Assembly: GCF_947497555.1 (NCBI RefSeq)
Contig: NZ_CANMGY010000001.1
Coordinates: forward strand, 124,001-188,000
Source of the DNA: an uncultured Umboniibacter sp.
GTDB taxonomy: Bacteria > Pseudomonadota > Gammaproteobacteria > Pseudomonadales > DSM-25080
Length of the DNA: 64,000 bases
Reading direction: 5' to 3'
Shown here piece after piece: positions 9,248 through 19,399 of the stretch (within the stretch, counting starts at the first letter, position 1; each line of letters starts with the position of its first letter). The translations under genes and the position numbers were made by a program. The notes beneath the pieces were generated by a model. It saw only the letters and a program-made list of their open reading frames with translations. It searched no databases and was not told the origin of the DNA.

Positions 9248-10312
9248 ATGAAGACAGTATTGAAAGCGCTAGTAGTCGTCATTGTTTTAATTACGGGATT
9301 ACTCAGCACGCTCTTTGCTGTCTCCCCCGTTCGCCCAGAGGTATTTGAACCGACCCCCATTCCTTCGCTAACGGGTGTCTATGCACCAGAACTAAGCTTG
9401 GATGACTCTCAACTTATTAGCCTGAGCGCAGAGGGCCCTGAGGCCGTTGCGATTGATACCGCTGGCAACCTTTATACTGGGCTGGCTAACGGGGATATTG
9501 TTAAAGTTTCAGTCGAAGATAATAATCACTCTACCTTAGTCAACACTGGGGGGCGACCACTAGGTCTTAGTTTCGACCAACAGCAGCGGCTTGTGATTGC
9601 TGACGCTGTCACGGGCTTACTTCGGCTTGAGTCCAACGGCTCTCTGACTACCTTGATCGACTCACGACACAGCCCACAGTTCGGATTTTTAGATGATTTG
9701 GTAGTAACCAAAGACGGCGTCATTTGGGTTACCCAAGCGTCCCAACGCTATCCCTTCGGTGAGCATGTTAGGGACTTCTTTGAAGCCTCAATGACTGGCA
9801 GGCTATTGCGCTATGATCCCAATTCTAATGATGTATCCGTGGCGCTAGATGGATTATTCTTTGCCAATGGCGTCACGGCCTCGCTAAATGAAGACTTTCT
9901 TCTTATTAATGAAACCGGCAAAGCCCGTATCCTCCGCCACTGGCTTAACGGTGAGCAGGAAGGTGAAACCGATATTTTCATCGATCGCCTCCCCGCGCTA
10001 CCCGATAACATTCGTGCTGACCCCCAATCCGGTTACTGGGTTGCGCTCGTCAGTCTCAGAACGCCCCAACTCAGTCAGCTTTATGAGAATCCCGTCCTAC
10101 TGCGGATTCTTGGCGCTCTGCCGCCGAAGTGGGCAGAGCCGTCACAACATTATGGATTGATTGCCAAACTGAGTGAAAATGGCGAAGTGCTGGAAACCCG
10201 TCATTCTCAGAGCCGTATTACGCATATTACCAGTGTGATAAGACGCGATCAGCAGCTGATCATTGGCTCGCTAACGGGGAGTGATATTGCGGTAGTGCCT
10301 CTGATTGAATGA
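9248..10312 (+). CDS. SMP-30/strictosidine-synthase-like beta-propeller protein
   Basis: A 354-residue protein with one N-terminal membrane anchor or uncleaved signal (residues 5-27) followed by a six-bladed beta-propeller of the strictosidine synthase/APMAP type. The region FANGVTASLNEDFLLINETG, then RILRHWL, and LPDNIRADPQSGYWVALV is the family hallmark. Relatives include lactonases and arylesterases, so periplasm-facing hydrolysis of a lactone or ester is plausible. AGGAG lies nine bases before the ATG inside the end of the acyl-CoA ligase gene, giving a two-gene operon. The substrate is unknown; a link to lipid metabolism is inferred only from the coupling. Confidence 0.85.
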   Translation: MKTVLKALVVVIVLITGLLSTLFAVSPVRPEVFEPTPIPSLTGVYAPELSLDDSQLISLSAEGPEAVAIDTAGNLYTGLANGDIVKVSVEDNNHSTLVNTGGRPLGLSFDQQQRLVIADAVTGLLRLESNGSLTTLIDSRHSPQFGFLDDLVVTKDGVIWVTQASQRYPFGEHVRDFFEASMTGRLLRYDPNSNDVSVALDGLFFANGVTASLNEDFLLINETGKARILRHWLNGEQEGETDIFIDRLPALPDNIRADPQSGYWVALVSLRTPQLSQLYENPVLLRILGALPPKWAEPSQHYGLIAKLSENGEVLETRHSQSRITHITSVIRRDQQLIIGSLTGSDIAVVPLIE

Positions 10313-10413
10313 GAGTTCAGCTTGCTTTTTACTTCGCGGCGCAGCGATCAAGATGGAACAATTCGCTCTTTTTTGAACGTCCTAACGATAACCGTTTCGC
10401 CGCGCCCCACCAT

Positions 10414-11337
10414 TTAAACTGCAGTCTTAATCTTTCGGTAAATCGCCTTCGCAGCTGACATCAAAACTACAGCAACCGCGCCAACTAATAGTCCAACTAA
10501 GCCCTGCATAAGCACCACACTAATCACTTCCAGCGGCAATGCTAAGCTGTGAATAGCATGTTCAATCATAGGTATGCCATGTGTGATTATTCCGCCACCC
10601 ACAAGGAACATAGCAATCGTCCCTATTACCGATAAAGATTTCATCAGCCATGGACAGAAAGCCAAGATAGAGAGACCCATTTTCTTTTGTACCCGTCCCC
10701 AAATTGATTCACTTGCGTGGTTGACCATATAGAGTGCCATATCGTCTAACTTAACAATGAAGGCGACTAAACCATAAACACCTATCGTCATAGCAAACGC
10801 GATGAGCGATAAGACAAGAGCCTTATTTAAGAGTGTTGCACTCGCAACGGTTCCCAGAACAATTACGATGATTTCGGCAGAAAGAATAAAGTCCGTTCGG
10901 ATCGCACCGCGAATTTTATCGCGTTCGAGTACTGCTAAGTCAATTTCGGGGTGCTGGAGCGCAGATAAGAGTACTGCCTTTTCTTCCACGCGCTCAGTGC
11001 GATGCGCGATGTGATGCCAGATTTTCTCCGAGCCTTCATAGCAGAGATAAAGCCCGCCCAGCATAAGAGCTGGGAGAATCAGCTGAGGCAGAATAGCACT
11101 GATAACAAGCGCGGCGGGCACAAGGATTAACTTGTTCAACATCGAACCCTTAGCAACTGCCCAGACTACTGGTAACTCACGCTCAGCTCTAACACCGCTA
11201 ACCTGTTCTGCGTTTAGCGCTAGATCATCACCTAATACCCCAGCGGTTTTCTTCGCTGCTACTTTAGACATCACTGCTACGTCATCGAGAACCGCTGCGA
11301 TATCGTCGAATAATGCGAATAGACTTGCACCCGCCAT
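10414..11337 (-). CDS. DUF808 family inner-membrane protein (YedI-like)
   Basis: A 307-residue polytopic membrane protein starting MAGASLFALFDDIAAVLDDVAVMSKVAAKKTAG in outline, the conserved N-terminus of the DUF808 family. Several hydrophobic segments alternate with short loops, and the stretch after residue 190 repeats the pattern. The molecular function of this widespread family is not established. It stands alone on the minus strand, about 100 bases after the convergent beta-propeller gene. Confidence 0.88.
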   Translation of the reverse strand: MAGASLFALFDDIAAVLDDVAVMSKVAAKKTAGVLGDDLALNAEQVSGVRAERELPVVWAVAKGSMLNKLILVPAALVISAILPQLILPALMLGGLYLCYEGSEKIWHHIAHRTERVEEKAVLLSALQHPEIDLAVLERDKIRGAIRTDFILSAEIIVIVLGTVASATLLNKALVLSLIAFAMTIGVYGLVAFIVKLDDMALYMVNHASESIWGRVQKKMGLSILAFCPWLMKSLSVIGTIAMFLVGGGIITHGIPMIEHAIHSLALPLEVISVVLMQGLVGLLVGAVAVVLMSAAKAIYRKIKTAV

Positions 11338-11481
11338 AGTTAAGATCTCAACTCAAGTATATGTATTAATTATTTAAGCACGGTCTGACGCCCTGAGCCA
11401 CTTAAAATAATACTCGAGATTGACATTGGGGAGAGCAAGCTTCAAGACTTACCCGATGGACGAATTACCGCGAGGGAAGCG

Positions 11482-12147
11482 TTATCGAGGCATAATGAGA
11501 ATATATTCGTAGACAGTAATAAATTGAAAAACTGTCCCTAGTACTACAAACACGTGGAAGAGTGCGTGATTCAGAGGAAGCCGCCTGATACTGTAAAGTA
11601 ATGCGCCAACCGTATAGCTGATACCGCCGGCAACTAACCACTGAACTCCAGCTTCAGGCAGTCCTTCAGAGAGTGGCTTAATAGCGAGCACAATTAACCA
11701 CCCCATGAGTACATAAATTGCCGTTGATACCTTGTGATAACGCCCCGTGAAGAAGATCTTCAGTACAACTCCACAAGCAGCCATTCCCCATACTATTCCG
11801 AAGAGCGTCCAACCCACCCAACCACTAAGCACAACGAGCGTGAAGGGTGTGTAACTACCGGCGATTAGTATATAAATGGCGGCATGATCAAAAACCTTTA
11901 AGTGTCGTCGAGCTATCGGATTCTTTGCTGAGTGATAGAGTGAAGAAGCGGCATACAGTATGATCATACTGGCGCCATAGACACCAAAACTAACAATGTG
12001 TACAACTTCCCCGATACTCACCGCTCTAATTAGCAGGAGCACCGAACCCAGGACGGCGAGCAGCAGACCAATGACATGTGAAAGCACATTTAGGCGCTCT
12101 TCAAAAATACTATATTCGCTTACGGAATGTGTGTTTTTGGTCGCCAT
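11482..12147 (-). CDS. Hemolysin III/PAQR family membrane protein
   Basis: About 221 residues with seven predicted membrane helices. The PAQR signature is visible: E-x-x-N-x-x-S-H-x-x-G near residues 15-27, S-x-x-x-H (ASSLYHSA) and a C-terminal H-x-x-x-H (HALFH). Bacterial members such as YqfA are inner-membrane proteins tied to membrane fluidity and, historically, hemolysis; the reaction is unproven. The second ATG (12147) is chosen because GGAG is nine bases upstream, whereas it is only three bases from the first ATG (12153). Monocistronic as far as can be seen. Confidence 0.88.
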   Translation of the reverse strand: MATKNTHSVSEYSIFEERLNVLSHVIGLLLAVLGSVLLLIRAVSIGEVVHIVSFGVYGASMIILYAASSLYHSAKNPIARRHLKVFDHAAIYILIAGSYTPFTLVVLSGWVGWTLFGIVWGMAACGVVLKIFFTGRYHKVSTAIYVLMGWLIVLAIKPLSEGLPEAGVQWLVAGGISYTVGALLYSIRRLPLNHALFHVFVVLGTVFQFITVYEYILIMPR

Positions 12148-12241
12148 CTTCATTATCTCCGCCCAGCGAATCAGTTAGATTAGCTAATAGTAGTGGAACA
12201 TTCCGAATGAAACATGACTCAATGCGCCACGGAAGTCATAG

Positions 12242-13627
12242 TTAGATGGTGACGATACCCGCAATAATGTAGGCAATGAAGGCCGCTGCGCCACTTGTTA
12301 GTGCGTAGGGCATTTGTGTCTCCACGTGCTCAAGTAAGTCACAACCCGATGCCACCGAACTGACTGCCGTCGTGTCAGATATCGGCGACGCATGGTCACC
12401 AAAGATGCCGCCACCCAAGATGGCAGACAACACCAACGCAGCGTCAAGATCCAAGTTGATGACCAAGGGCATGCCAATAGGGACTAGAATGGCGAAGGTT
12501 CCCCATGAGGTACCTGTTGTGAAGGACATTACGGCGCCCGCGACAAACAACAAAGCCGGAATGATAAACAGTGGCAGGTTAGCCGATATAATACCCGCGA
12601 TGAATTCCCCCGTTCCTAGCGCTCGAAGGCTAGTACCTAAAGCAAGAGATAGGAGCACAATGATCACCAAGGGCAGCAGATCGGACATACCATCGAAGGC
12701 AATCTTTAGTAGCCCCTGATGTCGATAACCGCCGCCGAAGCGCAACAAAGTGTATGCAACGAGTAGAGCTAACAGCGTTGCATAGAGCACTGATTGAGAT
12801 CCAGAACCCTGGGTAATATCGCCGTTGCCAGTCATCAGCATAAAGCCAATCATACCAAAAACCATCGTTGCCAACGGCAAGAGCATGTAGCGTACTTTGG
12901 TGGCTTCAATCTGCTCGACCTGAGTTTCGATTTCAGTACTGAGTTTCCTCTCCGACTTTTTCATTGGGCCATGAACACGACCCGTGATGACGGTATAGAG
13001 TACTAGCAACAGTGTGAACCAGGCATAGAAATTGAGAGGGATAGTCCCAATCAGGATCGTTACCGAAGATTCGCCCAGTTCGTAGTTACTCACCAGCCCT
13101 AGAATATAGGCACCCCAAGCATTCAACAGAATAAGGATGCAAATTGGTGCGCTCGTACTGTCAATGATATATGCCAATCGCGCTCGGCTCATTTTAAACT
13201 TGTCGAACAGACCACGAGAGATAATCCCTGCGGTTAAAACACTGAGGTTAGATTCAATGAAAACAAAGACGCCCGTAAAGAATGTGAGTAATCCTGTTCT
13301 GCGCGGGGTAGAAGCAATCCCCTTATTCACCAGAAGACCGACAAAGGCGCTCACGCCACCGGACTGGCGCATAAAAGCTAACAGCGCCCCAACTAAAAGC
13401 GAAAATACTAGAATTCGAGCATTGCCAGCAGAACCTAACACTTCGATGGTACTTTCTATCGATCCTATTAGCCCGCCAAAGAGTGACATCAGAGGCGATG
13501 AACCAGCAAGTAACAGTGTAATAACTTCTGAACTGATCAACGCTGTGACGAGCGCTAGAATAACTTCACGGCGCCACAGCACAACCAGGATTGCTAACAT
13601 TGGGGGTATGACACTAAACCAAGACAT
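12242..13627 (-). CDS. NhaC-family Na+/H+ antiporter (ion-transporter superfamily)
   Basis: A 461-residue inner-membrane carrier with about 11-12 helices. Conserved features of the NhaC family are seen in both halves: FIESNLSVLTAG, ARLAYIIDSTSAPICILI, SFTTGTSWGTFAILVPIGMP and GGGIFGDHASPISDTTAVSS. It resembles the branch that includes organic-ion exchangers as well as sodium/proton antiporters, so the transported ion is not certain. A second paralogue lies at 39438-40796. The gene reads on from murQ (gap about 40 bases), so the two may be co-transcribed. Confidence 0.9.
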   Translation of the reverse strand: MSWFSVIPPMLAILVVLWRREVILALVTALISSEVITLLLAGSSPLMSLFGGLIGSIESTIEVLGSAGNARILVFSLLVGALLAFMRQSGGVSAFVGLLVNKGIASTPRRTGLLTFFTGVFVFIESNLSVLTAGIISRGLFDKFKMSRARLAYIIDSTSAPICILILLNAWGAYILGLVSNYELGESSVTILIGTIPLNFYAWFTLLLVLYTVITGRVHGPMKKSERKLSTEIETQVEQIEATKVRYMLLPLATMVFGMIGFMLMTGNGDITQGSGSQSVLYATLLALLVAYTLLRFGGGYRHQGLLKIAFDGMSDLLPLVIIVLLSLALGTSLRALGTGEFIAGIISANLPLFIIPALLFVAGAVMSFTTGTSWGTFAILVPIGMPLVINLDLDAALVLSAILGGGIFGDHASPISDTTAVSSVASGCDLLEHVETQMPYALTSGAAAFIAYIIAGIVTI

Positions 13628-13669
13628 ACTTATTCCACGGGCTCTGCAGCGCGTTAGTTATTACTATAG

Positions 13670-14596
13670 TTAAACGGCATCACTTAATTTACCATTACTG
13701 GATGCCAAGCGGACTTCAGCTTCTTCAGCCGATAGATTACTAAGTATCATCAATATGGCCACTTTAGCACGATAACCGCTTTTAATCAGCGCAGCCTTTG
13801 CGGTGTCGTATGGGCATTCTGTCGCCAGCATAACAATCCTGACTGCTCTGGCATACAGTTTTTCATTGGAGGCCGCTACATCCACCATTAGGTTTTGATA
13901 TACCTTGCCAAGTTTCACCATCGTTGCCGTAGACAGCATGTTCAATGCCAGCTTCTGTGCGGTACCCGCTTTTAAACGGGTTGATCCGGTAAGCACCTCT
14001 GGCCCCACACTCAGAGCAATAGCAACCGCTGCATGAGAAAGGATAGCACCATCAGGATTACAACTCATCGCCACGGTTTTTGCGCCTAAGGAGTTAGCGT
14101 AGCTTAGGCCGCCGATCACATAGGGGGTCCGTCCGCTCGCAGCGATACCCACCACGCAGTCCTTGGAAGTTAAATCTATCGCCTTCAGATCGTTAGCACC
14201 TAATTCAACGCTGTCCTCTGCGCCTTCGACGGCTTTGAACATAGCTCCCTGGCCACCAGCTAATACGCCGACGACCAAACCATGAGGAACTGAAAAGGTG
14301 GGTGGGCACTCTACTGCGTCGAGTACACCCAGGCGACCGCTGGTACCCGCCCCAAGATAGATTAGCCTTCCGCCATCCTTAATTGCACTAACTGCTAGTT
14401 CAACCGCATCAGCTATCGCAGCCAGGGCCTGTGATACTGCCGACGCAACGGTAGCATCTTCACTATTAATTAACGTAACGAGATCTAAAGTGCTCAATTG
14501 GTCTAAGTCGAGAGAATTGGCGTTACGGCTCTCGGAGACCATACTCTCGAGCTGAATAATGAGTTCTTTTTCGCGTTGTTCACTCAATTGAATCAT
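13670..14596 (-). CDS. murQ: N-acetylmuramic acid 6-phosphate etherase
   Basis: A 308-residue SIS-domain enzyme that cleaves the lactyl ether of MurNAc-6-phosphate to GlcNAc-6-phosphate in cytoplasmic peptidoglycan recycling. The family motifs are intact: [20 protein letters not shown] with the first catalytic glutamate and [12 protein letters not shown] with the second, plus [15 protein letters not shown]. The start at 14596 follows GAGG and begins [12 protein letters not shown] as in other MurQ proteins; the upstream GTG at 14620 adds an unconserved tail. It is divergent from an M19 dipeptidase lipoprotein; the adjacent starts suggest a shared regulatory region of only about 95 bases. Confidence 0.95.
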   Translation of the reverse strand: MIQLSEQREKELIIQLESMVSESRNANSLDLDQLSTLDLVTLINSEDATVASAVSQALAAIADAVELAVSAIKDGGRLIYLGAGTSGRLGVLDAVECPPTFSVPHGLVVGVLAGGQGAMFKAVEGAEDSVELGANDLKAIDLTSKDCVVGIAASGRTPYVIGGLSYANSLGAKTVAMSCNPDGAILSHAAVAIALSVGPEVLTGSTRLKAGTAQKLALNMLSTATMVKLGKVYQNLMVDVAASNEKLYARAVRIVMLATECPYDTAKAALIKSGYRAKVAILMILSNLSAEEAEVRLASSNGKLSDAV

Positions 14597-14691
14597 ATCG
14601 CCTCGCTGACAAGATGGCACCGTTGTGTTGCGAACCCCAACTGCGCTATGGTAGTTCTCATCATAATAACTACTCGCGAGTACGACGCAAC

Positions 14692-15900
14692 ATGAAAACT
14701 TCGCTATCGCTCACCGCAGCATCATTTTTCATCGCTCTGATTGGTTGTCAATCCGATCAATCTGACACCGCAACAACCATCCCAACGAGTGAGAATTCGT
14801 TGGCTCTAGCCCAAGAAATGATTATCGCCGACACGCACGTCGACCTTCCTTATCGGCTTGAGGCGAACTATGAGAACGTGTTAGCACCAACTTCCACCGG
14901 TGATTTCGACGTCCCCCGTGCTCGCTCTGGTGGACTCAACGCACCCTTTATGTCGATCTACACCCCCGCCGGACTGGAGTTTGAAGAAGTAGATACCTCT
15001 AAGGGAAATGCTGATCAACTTATCGACATGATTGAAGCATTAGTCGCACAGGCACCGGATCAAATGGCAATTGTTCGCTCTTGGTCCGAGCTTGAAATCG
15101 CGGTGACTGAGGGTAAACTCGCCCTGCCACTCGGCATGGAAAACGGCTCCCCGATTGAGGGAAATCTTGATAATCTTCAGCACTTCTACGATCGGGGTAT
15201 TCGCTACATCACACTAGCGCATTCTCGAAGCAACCATATTGCAGATTCCAGCTATGATACGGAGCGACCCGCAGGAGGGCTTACGGAATTTGGCGAGGCC
15301 GTGATCCGTGAAATGAATCGACTGGGCATCATGGTTGATATTTCACATGTCTCCGATGAGGCCTTTTACGATGTTCTTGAGGTCACTAGCAAACCCGTGA
15401 TCGCTAGCCACAGCTCGGCTCGTCATTTCACACCTGGATTCGAACGTAATATGTCGGATGAGATGATCACCGCACTTGGCGAACAGGGTGGCGTTATCTT
15501 TATCAATTTCGGCAGTGCCTTCCTAACTGAAGCTGCAAACAACTACGGCCCTCGGCAACGAGAATTTCTTGCTAACGCTGGCGTCACTGACGCGGATTCG
15601 GAGGAGGCCATTGCCCTAGTTGAACAGTGGAAATTAGATAATCCCTACCCCTATGCAACGTTAGAGGACGTATTGGATCATATCGATCATGCCGTGGCGC
15701 TTGCTGGTATCAACGCGGTTGGTATCGGTTCCGACTACGACGGTGTTGATGACACACTGCCAGTAGGCCTGAAAGACGTTTCAAGCTATCCGAATCTAAT
15801 CGAGGGTCTTTTAGCACGCGGGTATAGTATTAACGACGTCGAAAAAATCATGAGTGGTAACCTGAAACGGGTTTGGCTTGAGGTTGAACAAGAAGCTTAA
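14692..15900 (+). CDS. M19 membrane dipeptidase (renal dipeptidase-like) lipoprotein
   Basis: A 402-residue zinc dipeptidase. The N-terminus [19 protein letters not shown] is a lipoprotein signal with cysteine as the first mature residue, so the enzyme is membrane-anchored in the periplasm. Metal ligands are visible in [11 protein letters not shown] (H-x-D), MENGSPIEG (Glu), [18 protein letters not shown] and [11 protein letters not shown]. The family hydrolyses dipeptides, including D-amino-acid-containing ones. Divergence from murQ suggests a shared role in cell-wall recycling, which is an inference from context. The start at 14692 is preferred because only this methionine gives an export signal. 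Confidence 0.92.
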   Translation: MKTSLSLTAASFFIALIGCQSDQSDTATTIPTSENSLALAQEMIIADTHVDLPYRLEANYENVLAPTSTGDFDVPRARSGGLNAPFMSIYTPAGLEFEEVDTSKGNADQLIDMIEALVAQAPDQMAIVRSWSELEIAVTEGKLALPLGMENGSPIEGNLDNLQHFYDRGIRYITLAHSRSNHIADSSYDTERPAGGLTEFGEAVIREMNRLGIMVDISHVSDEAFYDVLEVTSKPVIASHSSARHFTPGFERNMSDEMITALGEQGGVIFINFGSAFLTEAANNYGPRQREFLANAGVTDADSEEAIALVEQWKLDNPYPYATLEDVLDHIDHAVALAGINAVGIGSDYDGVDDTLPVGLKDVSSYPNLIEGLLARGYSINDVEKIMSGNLKRVWLEVEQEA

Positions 15901-15914
15901 GGGCAATGACCTGG

Positions 15915-15947
15915 TTTATTAGCTGCGCGTTATCGCGCGCTAATAAA
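15915..15947. terminator. Hairpin between convergent genes
   Basis: TTTATTAGC (15915-15923) pairs with GCTAATAAA (15939-15947), with an inner CGCG/CGCG stem and a TTAT loop. It lies 14 bases after the dipeptidase stop. There is no clean T run, so it may be a weak terminator or an mRNA 3' stabiliser. Confidence 0.5.
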
Positions 15948-16024
15948 TTATGGTAATGCTGTATAGAGGGAGTGCAGCACTAAGTAATGGAGAGTGAAAA
16001 TTACTCACAGCCGCCACTAGTCGC

Positions 16025-16894
16025 CTAGAACGGCAAATCAATCCCGAAGGTTAATGCCTTTACGCCGCTGCCACGGGTTATACCCAGATAAACTCGGTCG
16101 AACTCGGCTCCAAAAACCTCCCAAGGTTCCGCAACACCAAAGCTTAAACCCACTTGATAAAGGTTATCCACGTTAATACCGTTACGATAATCGTTGGTAA
16201 ATATCAATTGTTTGGGGAAGTGCTGCCACATTACAAAGGTGCTTAAGCCAACCTTTCTATCCCATAACTCAAAGCCCAAGTTTCGACGAAAGTCGAACCC
16301 CAACTGAATCATCGATAGGCTCGATGATTCGCCAACGGACTTTTGACTCTCATGAGCATATACAAAGCGTTGGGCGCTGCGAATCTTCCAGTCGTCATTC
16401 GGCTGCCATTCATTTTGCAGCTTTACACCTACTTGCCAAAACCTAACTAGATCGTCGGAGCCGAAGTCATAGCCCACTCCAGCGTTGACAAAAGGTCGTA
16501 TGCGAAAGGTGTCACTGATGGGGTAGACATATTCGATACCGGGAAGCAGACTGAAGGAAGCAAACTCCCGAGGTAACCACTCATTAACTAAGTCGTTACC
16601 CAGGCTTTCGTAGCCTACCTGTATGGGGAGAAGTAGACGCCAATGCGGTTGAGAACCTTCCGACTCAGTTAAATCCATCGATACCGGTATATTTAACACT
16701 ACAACTCGCTCGTCTCGTATTGAGTAAATACCGGAACCTAGGACGGTTGCATAAATATACTTCGCATCAATCTCTACACCTTTGGCAGATTCAGGGTAAT
16801 TAGCATCCGGAGTCTGAGCGAAAACCAGGGGCGTAGACACGACTAAAAGTAGTCCCGCAGCAAGACGATATAGAAGGTTGATATAATTTAACAT
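16025..16894 (-). CDS. Predicted outer-membrane beta-barrel protein
   Basis: A 289-residue protein with a signal peptide (about 1-26, ending VFAQ). The mature part alternates polar and aromatic residues, has repeated aromatic-ended strands and finishes with LTFGIDLPF, a C-terminal phenylalanine as expected for BAM-inserted barrels. Roughly ten to twelve strands can be imagined. I do not recognise a named family with certainty; the solitary autotransporter-like barrel family is one possibility. It stands alone between a dipeptidase and a divergent LysE-type exporter. Confidence 0.7.
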   Translation of the reverse strand: MLNYINLLYRLAAGLLLVVSTPLVFAQTPDANYPESAKGVEIDAKYIYATVLGSGIYSIRDERVVVLNIPVSMDLTESEGSQPHWRLLLPIQVGYESLGNDLVNEWLPREFASFSLLPGIEYVYPISDTFRIRPFVNAGVGYDFGSDDLVRFWQVGVKLQNEWQPNDDWKIRSAQRFVYAHESQKSVGESSSLSMIQLGFDFRRNLGFELWDRKVGLSTFVMWQHFPKQLIFTNDYRNGINVDNLYQVGLSFGVAEPWEVFGAEFDRVYLGITRGSGVKALTFGIDLPF

Positions 16895-17005
16895 ATTAAC
16901 TATTACAAACCATTCAAGTGCGCTTCGCTAGAATTTTTTATCATCGACACCTACCTAGCCTTCATGATAGCTTTGCATTCAAGTTTTTCTGGGAGTTTAT
17001 ACGCT

Positions 17006-17617
17006 GTGGATTGGCAAATTGCCCTGCTCTTTTTCCCCACCTTTTTCCTTGTTTCTATCACGCCCGGCTTATGTATGACGCTCGCCTTGACGTTGGGGAT
17101 TCGATACGGGGTTAGGCGAACCCTTTGGATGATGTGGGGAGAGCTACTGGGCGTTGCTTTAGTTGCCATTTCCTCAGTAATGGGTGTTGCAGCACTGCTC
17201 TTGAGCGTTCCAATTGCTTTCACTATTCTAAAGATTCTGGGGGGCGGTTATCTCATTTACCTTGGCGTTAAAAGCTGGCGGCAAGCGGTGGGTGAGTTTC
17301 ATCTAGCCAATACTTCCGTTAGTTCAGCGAAGGCGCTCTTTAGCCAGGGGTTTATTACTGCTATTGCCAACCCTAAGGGATGGGCCTTTATGGTCGCCTT
17401 ACTTCCGCCGTTTATTAACGAATCCAAACCCTTGGCGCCGCAACTAACTACTCTCGTGTTAGTTATTTTCTGTACCGAATTCATTTCCCTTCTCGCCTAC
17501 GCTTCAGGTGGTCGTAGTTTACGAAAATTATTGGAGAAGCCAGGCAATGCACAGCTGCTAGAACGAATTTCCGGTACAGTGATGATTGCTCTGGGGATTT
17601 GGCTCCTCGCCACCTAG
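17006..17617 (+). CDS. LysE/RhtB family amino-acid exporter
   Basis: About 203 residues with five to six membrane helices. The N-terminal FFLVSITPGLCMTLALTLGIRYGVRR contains the ITPG motif and the glycine-rich second helix of LysE-type exporters, and IANPKGWAFMVALLPPFI is the matching mid-protein motif. The family exports amino acids such as homoserine, threonine or lysine. GTG at 17006 is preferred, with GGGAG ten bases upstream and a normal family N-terminus; an ATG at 16964 in frame has no ribosome site. Substrate not determinable. Confidence 0.87.
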   Translation: MDWQIALLFFPTFFLVSITPGLCMTLALTLGIRYGVRRTLWMMWGELLGVALVAISSVMGVAALLLSVPIAFTILKILGGGYLIYLGVKSWRQAVGEFHLANTSVSSAKALFSQGFITAIANPKGWAFMVALLPPFINESKPLAPQLTTLVLVIFCTEFISLLAYASGGRSLRKLLEKPGNAQLLERISGTVMIALGIWLLAT

Positions 17618-17686
17618 CGATTCACCTTCTTGTTATTCGCTCTATAGTGATAATCGGGAGTTCACACCACGCTAAAAGATGCCTCA

Positions 17687-19393
17687 CTAGGTACTTTTTA
17701 GTGCCGAAAACGCCTCGAATTGAGTAAGAAATGTCTGTCCTGATAGTTCATCAATCAGTCCACTTGCGGTGAGCGTATCTAGCACCGGACCTTTTACTTC
17801 AGCGAGATGAAGTTTGATTCCCTGATCCAGAAGCGAGTGGTTCAAACTCTCCAACATCTCAAGTCCGCTAAAATCAACTTCGTTCACCGCCGAACAAAAT
17901 AGAATCACATGATGAATCTCATCGCGCTGATATACCGCATCATGAATCATCTCATCTAAGTAGCTAGCATTAGCAAAGAACAGGCTCTCATCCGGTCGAA
18001 CTGAGTAAAGCGTAGGATCGGTCAGGACCCGATAACGATTTACATTACGAAAGTGCTCAGTACCCTCAACTAATCCGACTTCGGCCACATGTGGTTTTGA
18101 GGTCCGATAAAGATGCAACCCAATGGAGATAATGACGCCACTTGCAACGCCCACCTCAACACCCCATATCAGAGTAATTAAGACCGTACCCAATGCCGCC
18201 CAGAAATCACTTCTTGCACAACGCCAAGTCTTACGGAAGATACTAAAATCAATTAAGCCTAGCACTGCAACAATAATAGTCGCCGCGAGCGCAGCCTTAG
18301 GTAGGTAATAAAGCGCGGGTGTTAGCAGCAATGAGGCCACCGCAATTCCTGCTGCGGTGTACAGACTTGCTGCTTGAGTTCTTGCACCCGCATCAAAGTT
18401 TACTACTGATCGAGCAAATCCACCGGTGACCGGAAACCCAGATGACACAGAGCTGGCGACATTAGCCATCCCCAACCCAATTAGCTCCTGATTAGGAGTG
18501 ATTTTTTCACGGCGTTTAGCCGCCAGAGTTCGCCCCACTGAGACGGATTCAACGTAGCCGATAATTGAAATGAGCAACGCTGGCAACCAGAGTTGTTGAA
18601 CCAATTCAAAGGATGGCAGCGCAAAGTTGAGAGGCGGTAAACCACTGGGTATTGAACCGGTGATCGCAACACCCCGTTGATCTAGACCACCCCAGAATAC
18701 GGCAATAATACTACCTACTACGGCAATAATTGGTGTCGCTCTGGCTATCGCTCCAGCGGTGGCGGAGGAAACGGGTAGATAACGCCGCACGATTGCTGCG
18801 GTATAAGCTTTATTCCAGTAGAGAAAGACAATCACACTAAGCCCCAAAGCAGCCGTTAGCCAATTGGTAGCCGGTAGAGAGGCCCATAGTGAGGGCAGAA
18901 TAGCCGTTAAGCTAGCGCCACTGCCCTCAACCCCAAAGACATGACGCGCCTGACCGAAGGCGATAATCAGCCCCGACGCTGATATGAACCCCGAGATCAC
19001 CGCATGGGAAAGAAAATGGGTCACCATGCCAAGGCGCATAAGCCCCATCACAAGCAGAAAGAGCCCACTTAGCAGTGCTAAGGTTGCGGCTGCAACGAGA
19101 TAATGAGCAGAACCCGACACGGCCACTTCACCAAGCGTCGCCGCCGTCATCAAGCTTACTACGGCTACCGGACCTACGCTCAGTGTGCTACTAGTTCCCC
19201 AAAGTCCGTAGGCTATCAAAGGAAGTATACTAGCGTATAAACCCACCTCTGGCGGAACGCCAGCCAACATAGCATAGGCTAAGCTCTGAGGAATCAAGAG
19301 AATAGTGACAATGACCGCTGCGATCAGGTCACCACTAAAGTCTGCCTTGCTATAGGTGGCGATCCACTGTCTAGCGGGTAACCAATCCATCAT
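17687..19393 (-). CDS. SulP family anion permease with STAS domain
   Basis: A 568-residue inner-membrane protein: an SLC26/SulP transport domain (about residues 10-430) with the signature LLIPQSLAYAMLAGVPPEVGLYAS near 32-55, and a cytoplasmic STAS domain (about 440-555; SAVNEVDFSGLEMLESL). The family carries sulfate, bicarbonate or other anions. It is the third gene after persulfide dioxygenase and sulfide:quinone oxidoreductase, six bases from the latter, so export of sulfite, thiosulfate or sulfate made by those enzymes is a reasonable inference. Confidence 0.92.
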   Translation of the reverse strand: MMDWLPARQWIATYSKADFSGDLIAAVIVTILLIPQSLAYAMLAGVPPEVGLYASILPLIAYGLWGTSSTLSVGPVAVVSLMTAATLGEVAVSGSAHYLVAAATLALLSGLFLLVMGLMRLGMVTHFLSHAVISGFISASGLIIAFGQARHVFGVEGSGASLTAILPSLWASLPATNWLTAALGLSVIVFLYWNKAYTAAIVRRYLPVSSATAGAIARATPIIAVVGSIIAVFWGGLDQRGVAITGSIPSGLPPLNFALPSFELVQQLWLPALLISIIGYVESVSVGRTLAAKRREKITPNQELIGLGMANVASSVSSGFPVTGGFARSVVNFDAGARTQAASLYTAAGIAVASLLLTPALYYLPKAALAATIIVAVLGLIDFSIFRKTWRCARSDFWAALGTVLITLIWGVEVGVASGVIISIGLHLYRTSKPHVAEVGLVEGTEHFRNVNRYRVLTDPTLYSVRPDESLFFANASYLDEMIHDAVYQRDEIHHVILFCSAVNEVDFSGLEMLESLNHSLLDQGIKLHLAEVKGPVLDTLTASGLIDELSGQTFLTQFEAFSALKST

Positions 19394-19399
19394 TACTAA

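Noticed and set aside
12372-13673. Long plus-strand open frames opposite the NhaC gene
   Set aside because: Compositional shadows of the transporter; no start signals and no domain features.
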